From positions 1 to 22,392 of the forward strand of contig USEH01000011.1 in assembly GCA_900553675.1 (NCBI GenBank): a stretch of DNA of 22,392 nucleotides, read 5' to 3'. The stretch is from an uncultured Ruminococcus sp. Lineage in GTDB: Bacteria > Bacillota > Clostridia > Oscillospirales > Ruminococcaceae. Within the stretch, counting starts at the first letter, position 1. Every line of letters begins with the position of its first letter. Position numbers and translations under genes: made by a program. Positions 1 through 6,828 of this stretch are shown here, in pieces. The notes below the pieces were generated by a model that was not told where the DNA came from, ran no database searches, and worked only from the letters and a program-made list of their open reading frames with translations.

Positions 1-223
1 CTGAAAGCGTCTGTAACGGACAGTTTTGGTCGTGTTTTTGAATACAGCTCGGAAACCATAAAGGTGTATCCCGTGCCGGAGGTTGACTTTTCAGCGGACA
101 GCGGAGCGGAATATCCTCTGCCGAAGTACGGGTATAAGGATAAAAACATAACGGTTATTCCGGAAGTAAATGAGCTTGGAAGCCTCAAAATACAGTGGTT
201 CATATCCAAAGACGGAAAAGCAG
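1..223 (+). CDS. 3' remnant of an Ig-like surface-protein ORF, cut off at a junction
   Basis: Frame 1 is open from the first base, so the gene begins outside the window. The residues are rich in Asp, Ser, Tyr, Val and Pro with alternating beta-strand character, for example VTDSFGRVFEYSS, VYPVPEVDFSADSG and LKIQWFISKDGK. This resembles the end of one Ig/PKD-like extracellular domain and the start of another, but the family is not identified. The frame stays open to a stop at 295-297. However, the DNA after about 206-229 encodes sigma region 4 in another frame, so the last 20 or so residues look like out-of-frame read-through. The true protein is probably truncated here. The end coordinate is my estimate of the junction. 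It could be a real deletion or recombination, or an assembly join. Confidence 0.5.
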
Positions 224-379
224 AAAAGGATTATTTTTACAAAGCGGTATTTTATGATGCTTTCCGTTTCGGAAATCGCTTCACAGCTTGGCATTAACAA
301 AAATACGGTTGCAACCACGCTTTTCCGTCTGCGAAACGATTTGCGCCGACATCTTGAAAGCTATGACATCAACGTCTGA
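206..379 (+). pseudogene. C-terminal remnant of an ECF sigma factor (region 4 only)
   Basis: This frame encodes about 55 residues of sigma-70 region 4: KRIIFTKRYF, then the helix-turn-helix SEIASQLGINKNTVATTLFRL, ending in RRHLESYDINV and a TGA at 377-379. It is about 50% identical by eye over 46 residues to the tail of the complete sigma factor at 4564-5121. Regions 1 to 3 are missing. Upstream of about 206-229 the frame has no sigma similarity, and the DNA instead continues the surface-protein ORF. An ATG at 170 keeps the frame open but would give a non-sigma N-terminus without region 2, so a working sigma factor is unlikely. The next gene downstream is the partner-type membrane protein, the same order as in the intact copy. 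Confidence 0.72.
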
Positions 380-403
380 ATTTTTGAAAGGATGATAATT
401 TAT

Positions 404-1711
404 ATGAAAGAAAGAAAATCAGATAGCTTTTTTGACCCGCTGAGGGACATGAAAAGCGAATGGATTGATGAAGCCATTGACAGCGGCGAAGTCACAAAGA
501 AGCGCGCCAATCACATAAATCTTAAAAAGATAGTATCTATTGCCGCATGTATGGCGATTCTGATAGTCGGCACTACCTGTATTATTCACGCCGAGGAAAT
601 CACAAGCGCAATACGGTCGCTGTTTGTAAGAGAACAGGAGCTTATCGACCCTTATGCGGTTGTCAACACCGACGACAGTCAGGCAAATATTCCGCAGGAC
701 GATATCGACCCGATGGCAGCGAGTCTGAAGGTTGATAAAGTATTTATCGACGGTGAGCATTATTATATTTACATCAACATCCACAATCCAGCTGGATTTG
801 AGCGCACTTTTCTTTATTATGAAGAAATGGGTATCTACACCGAAGACGGAGAAAAAGTTGTGTCTGTATTCAACTCGCGTGAGGATTTAGACCCCAACTT
901 AATCGCCTTGACAGGTACGAATATGCAGGGCAAATATGTCTCCGATACGGATTTTGAAGCTGTTATCAAGCTGGGCAGAAGCGGCGATTCCCTGCCGCAA
1001 GGCGATTATGTCTTTAAGATTTCCGGCTTGACCGAAGCAAAACTTCTTGATGAGCCGGACGATGCAAACATGAAATGGTATGAATCGGAAATATTTGCCG
1101 ACTTGATTTCGGATAACTTCACAGTCGGTGAGGACGGCATATCCCCGCTTCCGTCAAGAACCATAAAACCTGATACCGAATTTGAGGTTGAGGGGTACAA
1201 ATTCGTCTTAAACGAAATAACCATCTCGCCCATGAGCGTTGAGCTGATTATCACCGACGAGCTGCATCAGGTTATGGAAGTTGATTCCATGCACTTCAGC
1301 GCAATAAGTATGTTCACCGGCTTTAGCGATTGCGAGGAGTTTGGCTTTGGATATCATACGCGCGAAGAGTATGATGAGTTCGATAAGTTCTTAAAAGAGC
1401 ATTATATGTTCCCCTATGGAGATTACGAGCTCGCCTTTGAGCTTGCCGATGACGCTAAGAAATACTGGCACGGCGGCAGTCGCAGTATTGAATTTGTTAA
1501 GGGAGTAGACGGCGATGACCGCAACACATTTGTAATCGACGGTGACCGCAACATAATGAAAATAAAAGCAATCTTCTCCGATCCTATATACGATGATGAA
1601 ATACTTTCCATCGGCTTCATGAAAACAAAAGAAGAAATTCCTCCTCACGATGAACGCTACGGACATTATATTGACGTTGAGATTTGGAGAAATGACGCCG
1701 AGATAGAATAG
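404..1711 (+). CDS. Putative membrane anti-sigma factor, DUF4179-like, copy 1
   Basis: A 435-residue bitopic membrane protein. The N-terminal cytoplasmic part (about 1-41) contains WIDEAIDS. One membrane helix (about 42-61, IVSIAACMAILIVGTT) is followed by EITSAIRSLF and a long acidic extracytoplasmic domain with a TEFEVEG..F.LN segment. This layout, directly after a sigma gene, matches the DUF4179-type proteins that accompany ECF sigma factors in Clostridia. The anti-sigma role is inferred from family and position. No zinc-binding HxxxCxxC motif is visible. The start was set at 404, not the in-frame ATG at 392, because the ribosome binding site GAAAGGA (386-392) lies 11 nt before 404 and overlaps 392. 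The protein is paralogous to the one at 3275-4540. Its sigma partner is reduced to a remnant, so this copy may be orphaned. Confidence 0.75.
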   Translation: MKERKSDSFFDPLRDMKSEWIDEAIDSGEVTKKRANHINLKKIVSIAACMAILIVGTTCIIHAEEITSAIRSLFVREQELIDPYAVVNTDDSQANIPQDDIDPMAASLKVDKVFIDGEHYYIYINIHNPAGFERTFLYYEEMGIYTEDGEKVVSVFNSREDLDPNLIALTGTNMQGKYVSDTDFEAVIKLGRSGDSLPQGDYVFKISGLTEAKLLDEPDDANMKWYESEIFADLISDNFTVGEDGISPLPSRTIKPDTEFEVEGYKFVLNEITISPMSVELIITDELHQVMEVDSMHFSAISMFTGFSDCEEFGFGYHTREEYDEFDKFLKEHYMFPYGDYELAFELADDAKKYWHGGSRSIEFVKGVDGDDRNTFVIDGDRNIMKIKAIFSDPIYDDEILSIGFMKTKEEIPPHDERYGHYIDVEIWRNDAEIE

Positions 1712-1743
1712 GCAACACCTTGCTTTAGTATGTCACATAATAG

Positions 1744-1778
1744 AAAGAGTCAGCGCAATTTCGTGCTGACTCTTTTTT
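1744..1778. terminator. Bidirectional terminator between convergent genes
   Basis: AAAGAGTCAGC and GCTGACTCTTT form an 11-bp perfect stem around a 10-nt loop. A T-run follows on the plus strand and an A-run (T-run on the minus strand) precedes it. It sits between the stop of the first anti-sigma-like gene (1711) and the stop of the lipoprotein gene (1800), so it can end both transcripts. Confidence 0.9.
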
Positions 1779-1799
1779 ATGGATGGTTACTTGTATTTA

Positions 1800-3128
1800 T
1801 CAGTCATGATTATCAGCGCCGCCCATACTCCTGAATATGCCTTCGATTTTAGTGTATTCATAGGTAACTACAGAAGGCTGTGAAAGGCTGTCCCAAGAGG
1901 TTTCTTCCTTTATGAGGCAGTTGTTTTCATCGTATGTGTATACATTTGAATAGGTTACGTTTCCTTCCGCGTCATAGCTATACATAGAAATCGGTCTGTC
2001 GTCTGCGCCGTTTGTATAAACTGTTTTTGATGTAAGCAACATAAGATTGCCGTCGGTGGTGTAGTAGTATTCCGTCATAGTGGTGTCTGTATGCTCATAA
2101 GTGGTATACTCGCTAAGATTACCCTCGGAATCGTAGGATTCTAAGCGGGGATAGCTTCCGTCAACCGATTCGGTTTTTGCGGATATTATGCCGTTAAGAT
2201 AGGTTGTTGTCACTTCCCTATTGCCGTCTCTTACAACCTCGGTTTTTGTCTGCTCGTTGCCGGCTTCATCATAGAGTATATAAAGAAGCAACCTACCCTC
2301 CGAATCAAATATGTTCTTGTATGAAGGAGTCTCACTGTCGACCTCGTAGCAGAGGGTAATAGTGTTGCCCGATTCATCCTGTGAATACTCGTATCTTTCG
2401 GAATACTCAAAACCGGTTCTGTAGTCTTTATTATATGATAATGTAGCTCTGCCCTTATCATCAAATTCATATGTCTCAACCTGAACGGTTTCGCCGTTTT
2501 CGTCCTTATGAACTCTGCTTGTAACGTTTCCGTTTGTGTATTCAATATCAACGGTTTCAAAGTGTTCAAGGTCGGTGGTGTAGTATCTGATTTGGGATAT
2601 CATATTAGGCTCGGAATATATATAGGAATAGCTCATGCCATCGCCCATAAGCTTGCCATTGCCGTCGTAGCAAATGTTTGACATAAGCTGATGCTTGCCG
2701 TCGTATTCGCAGACCTGCTTTTGATAAGCTTCTCCTCTGGCTGAAAGAAAATAGGTTATATCGGTGCTGTAGTCGGGATACTCGTATTTGTTTCCGCTGC
2801 CGTCGGAGGCTAATGCTGAAAGAAGTCTGCCCTCAGAATCGTAAGTATACTTGACTTCGGTTACAGTGCCGTCGCTGTCTACCCTTTTCTCGCTTGAAAG
2901 ATACATATCCGTCTGAAGCTCGTTATAAGGGACTACTTCGCCGTTGGGAGCAGTTTCAGTATCGGTGACATTGTCGGGATTATCCACCGGCTGAGAATCT
3001 ACAGGCGCTGAGGCATCCTGATTGCCATATGTTACAGATGGGCTGTCGGGCTGATCTACGGGCGTATCGCCGCAGGCGGCAAATGTCAGGCAAATGATAA
3101 GTACAAAAATGAATAACGCTTTTCTCAT
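1800..3128 (-). CDS. YD-repeat (RHS-like) lipoprotein, copy 1
   Basis: A 442-residue predicted lipoprotein. The signal peptide MRKALFIFVLIICLTFAAC ends in a lipobox with Cys19, followed by an acidic Asp/Pro/Ser linker to about residue 70. The rest is built of degenerate repeats of the YD type, such as YDSEGRLLSA, YDGNGKLMGD, FDDKGRATLS, FDSEGRLLLY, YDEAGNEQTK, YDSEGNLSEY and YDAEGNVTYS. RHS/YD repeats form beta-strand shells in secreted and surface proteins, and the substrate here is unknown. There is no C-terminal toxin domain or RHS core motif, so it is not a classical RHS toxin. The ATG start is preceded by AAAGGAG 10 nt upstream. It is paralogous in layout to the lipoprotein at 5371-6678 and has its own promoter (3163-3191). 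Confidence 0.78.
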   Translation of the reverse strand: MRKALFIFVLIICLTFAACGDTPVDQPDSPSVTYGNQDASAPVDSQPVDNPDNVTDTETAPNGEVVPYNELQTDMYLSSEKRVDSDGTVTEVKYTYDSEGRLLSALASDGSGNKYEYPDYSTDITYFLSARGEAYQKQVCEYDGKHQLMSNICYDGNGKLMGDGMSYSYIYSEPNMISQIRYYTTDLEHFETVDIEYTNGNVTSRVHKDENGETVQVETYEFDDKGRATLSYNKDYRTGFEYSERYEYSQDESGNTITLCYEVDSETPSYKNIFDSEGRLLLYILYDEAGNEQTKTEVVRDGNREVTTTYLNGIISAKTESVDGSYPRLESYDSEGNLSEYTTYEHTDTTMTEYYYTTDGNLMLLTSKTVYTNGADDRPISMYSYDAEGNVTYSNVYTYDENNCLIKEETSWDSLSQPSVVTYEYTKIEGIFRSMGGADNHD

Positions 3129-3162
3129 GGAAAATTATCTCCTTTAATATGATTTCGCTATC

Positions 3163-3191
3163 ATTTTAGCACCGAGGATGGGTCAAGTCAA
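3163..3191 (-). promoter_or_regulatory. Sigma-A type promoter of YD lipoprotein copy 1
   Basis: On the minus strand TTGACT (3186-3191) and TAAAAT (3163-3168) are separated by exactly 17 nt, close to the vegetative consensus. The ribosome binding site and ATG follow at a normal distance. Confidence 0.75.
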
Positions 3192-3202
3192 TGAAAACTT
3201 CG

Positions 3203-3224
3203 CTACAGTTCGGTTACAGTTTGG
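3203..3224 (-). promoter_or_regulatory. 11-bp tandem direct repeat upstream of the -35 box (putative operator)
   Basis: On the plus strand two adjacent 11-mers, CTACAGTTCGG and TTACAGTTTGG, match at 9 of 11 positions. They end 11 bp upstream of the -35 hexamer of the lipoprotein promoter. Tandem half-sites with an 11-bp period just upstream of -35 are typical of OmpR/PhoB-family response regulator sites. No regulator gene is in the window, so the factor is unknown. Confidence 0.45.
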
Positions 3225-3231
3225 TGACATA

Positions 3232-3267
3232 TAAAAAGCGTCCCGACCGTATTTTTACGATCGGGAC
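3232..3267 (-). terminator. Rho-independent terminator of the sigma/anti-sigma operon
   Basis: On the minus strand GTCCCGATCGT and its near-complement ACGGTCGGGAC form an 11-bp stem with one G.T pair and an A-rich loop. GCTTTTTATA follows. It lies 8 bp after the TAA of the anti-sigma-like gene at 3275. Confidence 0.9.
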
Positions 3268-3274
3268 TTATAGC

Positions 3275-4540
3275 TTATTCGGCTTTGTTTTCCCATGCAG
3301 TAACCTTTATTATTTCGTAATCGATGTATTTTTCTATCGGATAGCTGTCAAAAACATGAGCTTCAAAATAAATGCTTTTTATATCTTCCATACTTATCGC
3401 AGATTCTGTATACAATGTAATTTCAACCTTATCTGTTTCAATGGCTCCGTATTCATTTCTAAACAACTCCACATTCGTATCTTCAATTCTACAGGTATCA
3501 GCCGCTTCGCCGGCAAACTCTATTTTAGCACCGTAGGTAATGTTACCCAGCTTGTATTTATCAATAAATTCCAATGTTGACATAAGGTCCTTTTCCACCT
3601 TTTCAAATGGTAAGAAACCGAAACCGATAAGCTTATTAGCACCATAAAAGTTCCTGTTTCCTATCTCAATGCGTTTCTTATCAAGGTCTTCAACCGTCAG
3701 CTTAACCTGAGTTGCTGTTTGCTCGATTTTATTCAGACGGAAATTGGTTCCTGCAAGCTCAAATTCCGTTTCGGGATAGATAACCGTTGCCGGAAGATCT
3801 TTAATTTCGTTTTCGTTGAAATCAAAATCTACTTCAAGCTTGTCAGCGTAACATACTTTTTTCTCTAACATATCGTTTTCGTCTTCACAATAGTAAGAGC
3901 AAAGCGCAAGATTGTTAATTTCAAAGTGATATCTGCCGCTTTCCCAAGGAAGGCATGAATACTGTGATGCTGTGTCTTCTTTGATAGGCAGCATCAGCTG
4001 ACATGAAATATCCTTAGAATCATCCGAAATAATGTTCTTGAGACTTATACCGCGTAAAAAAATTTGATTTTCTCTGGTTTTCTCAAATTCATAGTCAATA
4101 TATTCCTGCTTATAGGTTTGCTTTTCGCCGTTTGCTATATATTCAAGGCTATAGCTATCACAAATCAAGAATCCAGGAGCAAACGGTTCCGAGGCGTGCA
4201 TTGTCAAAAACAGAATGTAATTGTCATCATCCTTAGCAACCTTCCTAACTGTCATCGATACTTTTTCAGATGAATCAGTCTGATTGATTACCTGTGAGTA
4301 TGGCTCGACATACTTCTCTTCTCTTCTGAACAACGAGCTTATTACCGCGCTTATCTCGGTAGCATTGGCAAAGCAGGTCACGGTAAGCGCAATGCACAGC
4401 ACTGCTGCTGCCGATATCGCCGAAAGCATTTTTACCGATAATCTCTTAACGCTTTTGCTTTTGGGAACGTAATCAACAGCTTCATCTATAATGCTGTCGC
4501 TTATGCCGCCGATTGAATCTAATATATCATTTTGCTTCAT
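3275..4540 (-). CDS. Putative membrane anti-sigma factor, DUF4179-like, copy 2
   Basis: A 421-residue protein with a cytoplasmic N-terminus containing IIDEAVDY, one membrane helix at about 36-56 (SVKMLSAISAAAVLCIALTV) and a long extracytoplasmic domain. It shares with the 404-1711 protein the segments EIS..ISSLFRREE and LPATVIYPETEFELAG..F.LNKI, so the two are paralogues. The gene follows the sigma gene directly, and the inferred role is to hold that sigma factor until an envelope signal releases it. Start choice: an ATG at 4567 overlaps the sigma stop as ATGA. GAAAGGA ahead of the ATG at 4540 and the same arrangement in copy 1 favour 4540. The longer form would add nine residues. Confidence 0.78.
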   Translation of the reverse strand: MKQNDILDSIGGISDSIIDEAVDYVPKSKSVKRLSVKMLSAISAAAVLCIALTVTCFANATEISAVISSLFRREEKYVEPYSQVINQTDSSEKVSMTVRKVAKDDDNYILFLTMHASEPFAPGFLICDSYSLEYIANGEKQTYKQEYIDYEFEKTRENQIFLRGISLKNIISDDSKDISCQLMLPIKEDTASQYSCLPWESGRYHFEINNLALCSYYCEDENDMLEKKVCYADKLEVDFDFNENEIKDLPATVIYPETEFELAGTNFRLNKIEQTATQVKLTVEDLDKKRIEIGNRNFYGANKLIGFGFLPFEKVEKDLMSTLEFIDKYKLGNITYGAKIEFAGEAADTCRIEDTNVELFRNEYGAIETDKVEITLYTESAISMEDIKSIYFEAHVFDSYPIEKYIDYEIIKVTAWENKAE

Positions 4541-4563
4541 AGTATTACCATCCTTTCTCTGAG

Positions 4564-5121
4564 TCATGGCAGAATGTATTCTTTTTCCCTCAAATGCTTG
4601 GCTAAGGATTTTCTAAGGCGGGACAAATCAACAAGAACTGTTCCCTCTCTTAAACCAAGCTCTTCGGCTATTTCCTTTGCGGATTTCATAAAGAAATACC
4701 TGCGAACAAATATAACTCTCTTTTCCGTACTGAGCGTTAACAGCCATTCTTCTATGTCATGGGTGAGGCTTTGCTTTTCGATGAAATCAAGATCAGACCT
4801 ATTGTCCGGCAGACAGCCCTCAAGCTCGTCCAAAGCCATATTCACCGCTCCCCGCTTTGCCGCCGTCTTTTTCTTCAGGTAGTTTATGGAATTGTTGCGC
4901 ATAAGCTTTATAAGATATGCCCGCAGGTTGTAGTCCCTTTGCTCAGTTATGGAATTCCACGCCTGCAAAAGCGTATCGTTGAGGCACTCGCAAGCGTCCT
5001 CCTCTGAGCCTACTATGCGCATAGACATTCGTTTAAGCTCAGCGCCGTATTTTGCTTCGCACTGCTTTATTGCTTCCTCGTCTCTTCGGACAAAAAGCTC
5101 CACAATCATTGAATCATCCAA
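4564..5121 (-). CDS. ECF-type RNA polymerase sigma factor
   Basis: A 185-residue two-domain sigma factor. Region 2 spans about 6-85 (EEDACECLNDTLLQAWNSI is the typical core-binding and -10 recognition stretch, followed by LRAYLIKLMRNNSINYLKKK). Region 4 spans about 122-178 (STEKRVIFVRRYF, then the helix-turn-helix AKEIAEELGLREGTVLVDLSRL). Length is usual for the ECF family. It should direct RNA polymerase to a small regulon in response to an extracytoplasmic cue. The start is a TTG at 5121, 8 nt after GGAG (5130-5133); an ATG four codons later is a weaker alternative. The gene is followed by, and coupled to, the membrane protein at 3275-4540. The regulon is unknown, but the flanking lipoprotein genes are candidates. 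Confidence 0.88.
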   Translation of the reverse strand: MDDSMIVELFVRRDEEAIKQCEAKYGAELKRMSMRIVGSEEDACECLNDTLLQAWNSITEQRDYNLRAYLIKLMRNNSINYLKKKTAAKRGAVNMALDELEGCLPDNRSDLDFIEKQSLTHDIEEWLLTLSTEKRVIFVRRYFFMKSAKEIAEELGLREGTVLVDLSRLRKSLAKHLREKEYILP

Positions 5122-5164
5122 GCCATCATCTCCATAAGCTCAATTTAAAAGACATCTTTCATAT

Positions 5165-5173
5165 ACTATAACA
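5165..5173 (-). promoter_or_regulatory. Possible extended -10 promoter of the sigma operon
   Basis: The minus strand reads TGTTATAGT, an extended -10 element (TGnTATAAT, one mismatch), about 44 bp upstream of the TTG start. No good -35 hexamer sits at 16-18 bp. A self-recognised ECF promoter could also lie here but cannot be identified without a second example. Confidence 0.4.
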
Positions 5174-5281
5174 AAAAACATAAGCGATTTATTACAACAT
5201 TCCGAAAAAATTATTATGCAAGATAACTTTCCTGCCGGATCCGGAATTGTATCCGTATCCACAAAAGCCCTGACAAAACAA

Positions 5282-5339
5282 ATTACAGCCATCTTGCTGC
5301 CGTAAAGCGAGGGGCGCACCGGCAAGCAGTAGCTGTAAT
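5282..5339 (-). terminator. Long imperfect hairpin downstream of lipoprotein copy 2, possible terminator
   Basis: ATTACAGC (5282-5289) and GCTGTAAT (5332-5339) are perfect inverted arms of a 58-bp palindromic element. Its interior also partly pairs (CTTGC...GCAAG). On the minus strand it begins 31 bp after the lipoprotein stop and is followed by TTGTTTTG, a broken T-run. A terminator is the simplest reading. The rest of the 5122-5370 gap shows only the possible sigma promoter. Confidence 0.5.
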
Positions 5340-5370
5340 CTGTTATATGTTATTGGTATGCTGTAAAGAT

Positions 5371-6678
5371 TTATTCGACGATATACTCCTCGGCGTTGGC
5401 GAAGGAAAACGGCTCTATGTACACGTCCGGAACCGATATATAGCCGAATATGTACTCGGTCGTCTCGTTGCCTTCCTTGATGGTCATTTTAGTGCAGTTG
5501 CCGGCTTCGTCATATTCAAAGCTCCTTATCAAGGTAACAGTGCCGTACTTACCGGTTTCTCTGACTTCTACTACCCTGCCGCTGTCATCCCTTTTTGAAG
5601 TGACTGTTTTAATTTTCGCGCCTGAGCCGTCATATGTCACGGCAAAATCAAAATATCCTGAAGATATCGTATGAATGGTCAGTCTGGAAAAATCATTTGG
5701 TTCCAGTCCCAATTTTTCGTAAATATCATCCTCTATATTATATTTGGATGTTGAGGATGCTGAATAGAAATACATATCCGCCGTTATTTTTCCGGTTATA
5801 GAGTTTATATCCATTGAATTCTTTTCTTCAAGGATGTATCTGCCGTTCGACTCGATATATCTATTTTCATAGCCTCTGACTGTATCGCCATTGGGATCGT
5901 ATTCTTCATATCGAAGTATCTTATCCTCCGAGCGGTCATTGCCAATATAGGTTGTTTCGGATTTTACCTTGCCGGATATGCCGTCTGTAACGGTTTCAAC
6001 CAGATTACCACGCTCGTTTACCTTGTAGCTGTGCCTTGCTTCCTTTACGACTTCGTTGCGGTTTGCCAGGTACTCATTGGTAATCCAGCTGTTTGTTCTA
6101 TCGTAGCTCATTGTAATACTTGAATACTTTGTTTTTTCATCAACATAGATGGTTTTTCCTGCAAGCTGACCTTTAGTGTTGAAATACTCGTCATACGTTT
6201 CACCGTCGTATAATATTTTACCGTCAGCCTCATATGAGGTTTTCGCGTGGAAGTTTGAAAAATACTCGTGGACGCAGCATCCCTGATACAAGCCCTTATA
6301 GTATTTTGATTCCTTTGTTACTCTTGATTCCTTGTCGTATTCATAATCTACAGTAACATCGCCCTTGGTGGTACCGGTTATTCTGCCAAGCTCGTCATAT
6401 AGATTGACCAAAAGAGTTGTCGCAGAATCGTCCTTCACGCGCAGCACGCACGCAAGATGCTTGTCGGTCTTGCCTTCTTCCGCATATGAAAGCTCAGAGG
6501 TAGTGCTGCTTATCTGCATAATGTAATTCTGTACTTCCTGCGTGCTTACGCTCTGAGAAGCATCCGGCACGGTTGTTGTTTCATAAACAATCGGCGAATG
6601 GGTTCGTTCGGAATACTCCATACATCCGCTCATAGAGAGCATAACGGCACAGGTAACAGCTAAACACAGTCTTTTCAA
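5371..6678 (-). CDS. YD-repeat (RHS-like) lipoprotein, copy 2
   Basis: A 435-residue predicted lipoprotein. The signal peptide MKRLCLAVTCAVMLSMSGC ends in a lipobox with Cys19, followed by a Ser/Thr-rich linker to about residue 65. The remainder is degenerate YD-like repeats, including YDELGRITGT, YDKESRVTKE, FNTKGQLAGK, VNERGNLVET, YDGSGAKIKT, RDDSGRVVEV and YDEAGNCTKM. It matches the 1800-3128 protein in length, architecture and repeat type, so the two are likely paralogues, although divergent. The start is a TTG with a weak GGATGTGAT ribosome binding site; no in-frame ATG precedes it. Its promoter (6713-6741) is near consensus and a direct repeat lies upstream. Function is unknown. It lies upstream of the sigma operon on the same strand. 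Confidence 0.75.
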   Translation of the reverse strand: MKRLCLAVTCAVMLSMSGCMEYSERTHSPIVYETTTVPDASQSVSTQEVQNYIMQISSTTSELSYAEEGKTDKHLACVLRVKDDSATTLLVNLYDELGRITGTTKGDVTVDYEYDKESRVTKESKYYKGLYQGCCVHEYFSNFHAKTSYEADGKILYDGETYDEYFNTKGQLAGKTIYVDEKTKYSSITMSYDRTNSWITNEYLANRNEVVKEARHSYKVNERGNLVETVTDGISGKVKSETTYIGNDRSEDKILRYEEYDPNGDTVRGYENRYIESNGRYILEEKNSMDINSITGKITADMYFYSASSTSKYNIEDDIYEKLGLEPNDFSRLTIHTISSGYFDFAVTYDGSGAKIKTVTSKRDDSGRVVEVRETGKYGTVTLIRSFEYDEAGNCTKMTIKEGNETTEYIFGYISVPDVYIEPFSFANAEEYIVE

Positions 6679-6712
6679 GTTATCACATCCGATATATTTT
6701 TATTATAGGCTT

Positions 6713-6741
6713 ATTATACAATGTTTTTCAGCGGACTGCAA
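6713..6741 (-). promoter_or_regulatory. Sigma-A type promoter of YD lipoprotein copy 2
   Basis: On the minus strand TTGCAG (6736-6741) and a perfect TATAAT (6713-6718) are separated by 17 nt. The TTG start codon of the lipoprotein lies about 35 bp further on. Confidence 0.78.
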
Positions 6742-6750
6742 CAGTTTAAA

Positions 6751-6772
6751 GATTAAGATTACATTAAGATTA
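6751..6772 (-). promoter_or_regulatory. 11-bp tandem direct repeat upstream of the -35 box (putative operator)
   Basis: On the plus strand GATTAAGATTA and CATTAAGATTA are adjacent 11-mers matching at 10 of 11 positions. They end 9 bp upstream of the -35 hexamer of lipoprotein copy 2. Position and period match the repeat upstream of lipoprotein copy 1, but the half-site sequence differs. The repeat also overlaps the T-tract of the ychF terminator. Confidence 0.5.
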
Positions 6773-6805
6773 AAAGCCGCCATGCCCAAATCAAGGCACA
6801 GCGGC
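6771..6805 (-). terminator. Rho-independent terminator after ychF
   Basis: On the minus strand GCCGCTGTGCC pairs with GGGCATGGCGGC (with G.T wobble) around a short loop and is followed by TTTTAATCTTAAT. It lies 23 bp beyond the ychF stop codon. Confidence 0.82.
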
Positions 6806-6828
6806 ATATTACTGGTATATATAATTAC

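Noticed and set aside
1800..3128. RHS toxin or polymorphic-toxin system
   Set aside because: The YD-like repeats are degenerate, there is no RHS core cleavage motif, no variable C-terminal toxin and no immunity gene next to it.
3191..3580. 129-residue plus-strand ORF
   Set aside because: It is antisense to the anti-sigma-like gene and crosses that gene's terminator and the lipoprotein promoter. It has no ribosome binding site and low-complexity aromatic composition.
5140..5325. 61-residue minus-strand ORF between lipoprotein 2 and the sigma gene
   Set aside because: It has no ribosome binding site at its TTG start, overlaps the palindromic element and the likely sigma promoter, and has no family-like pattern.
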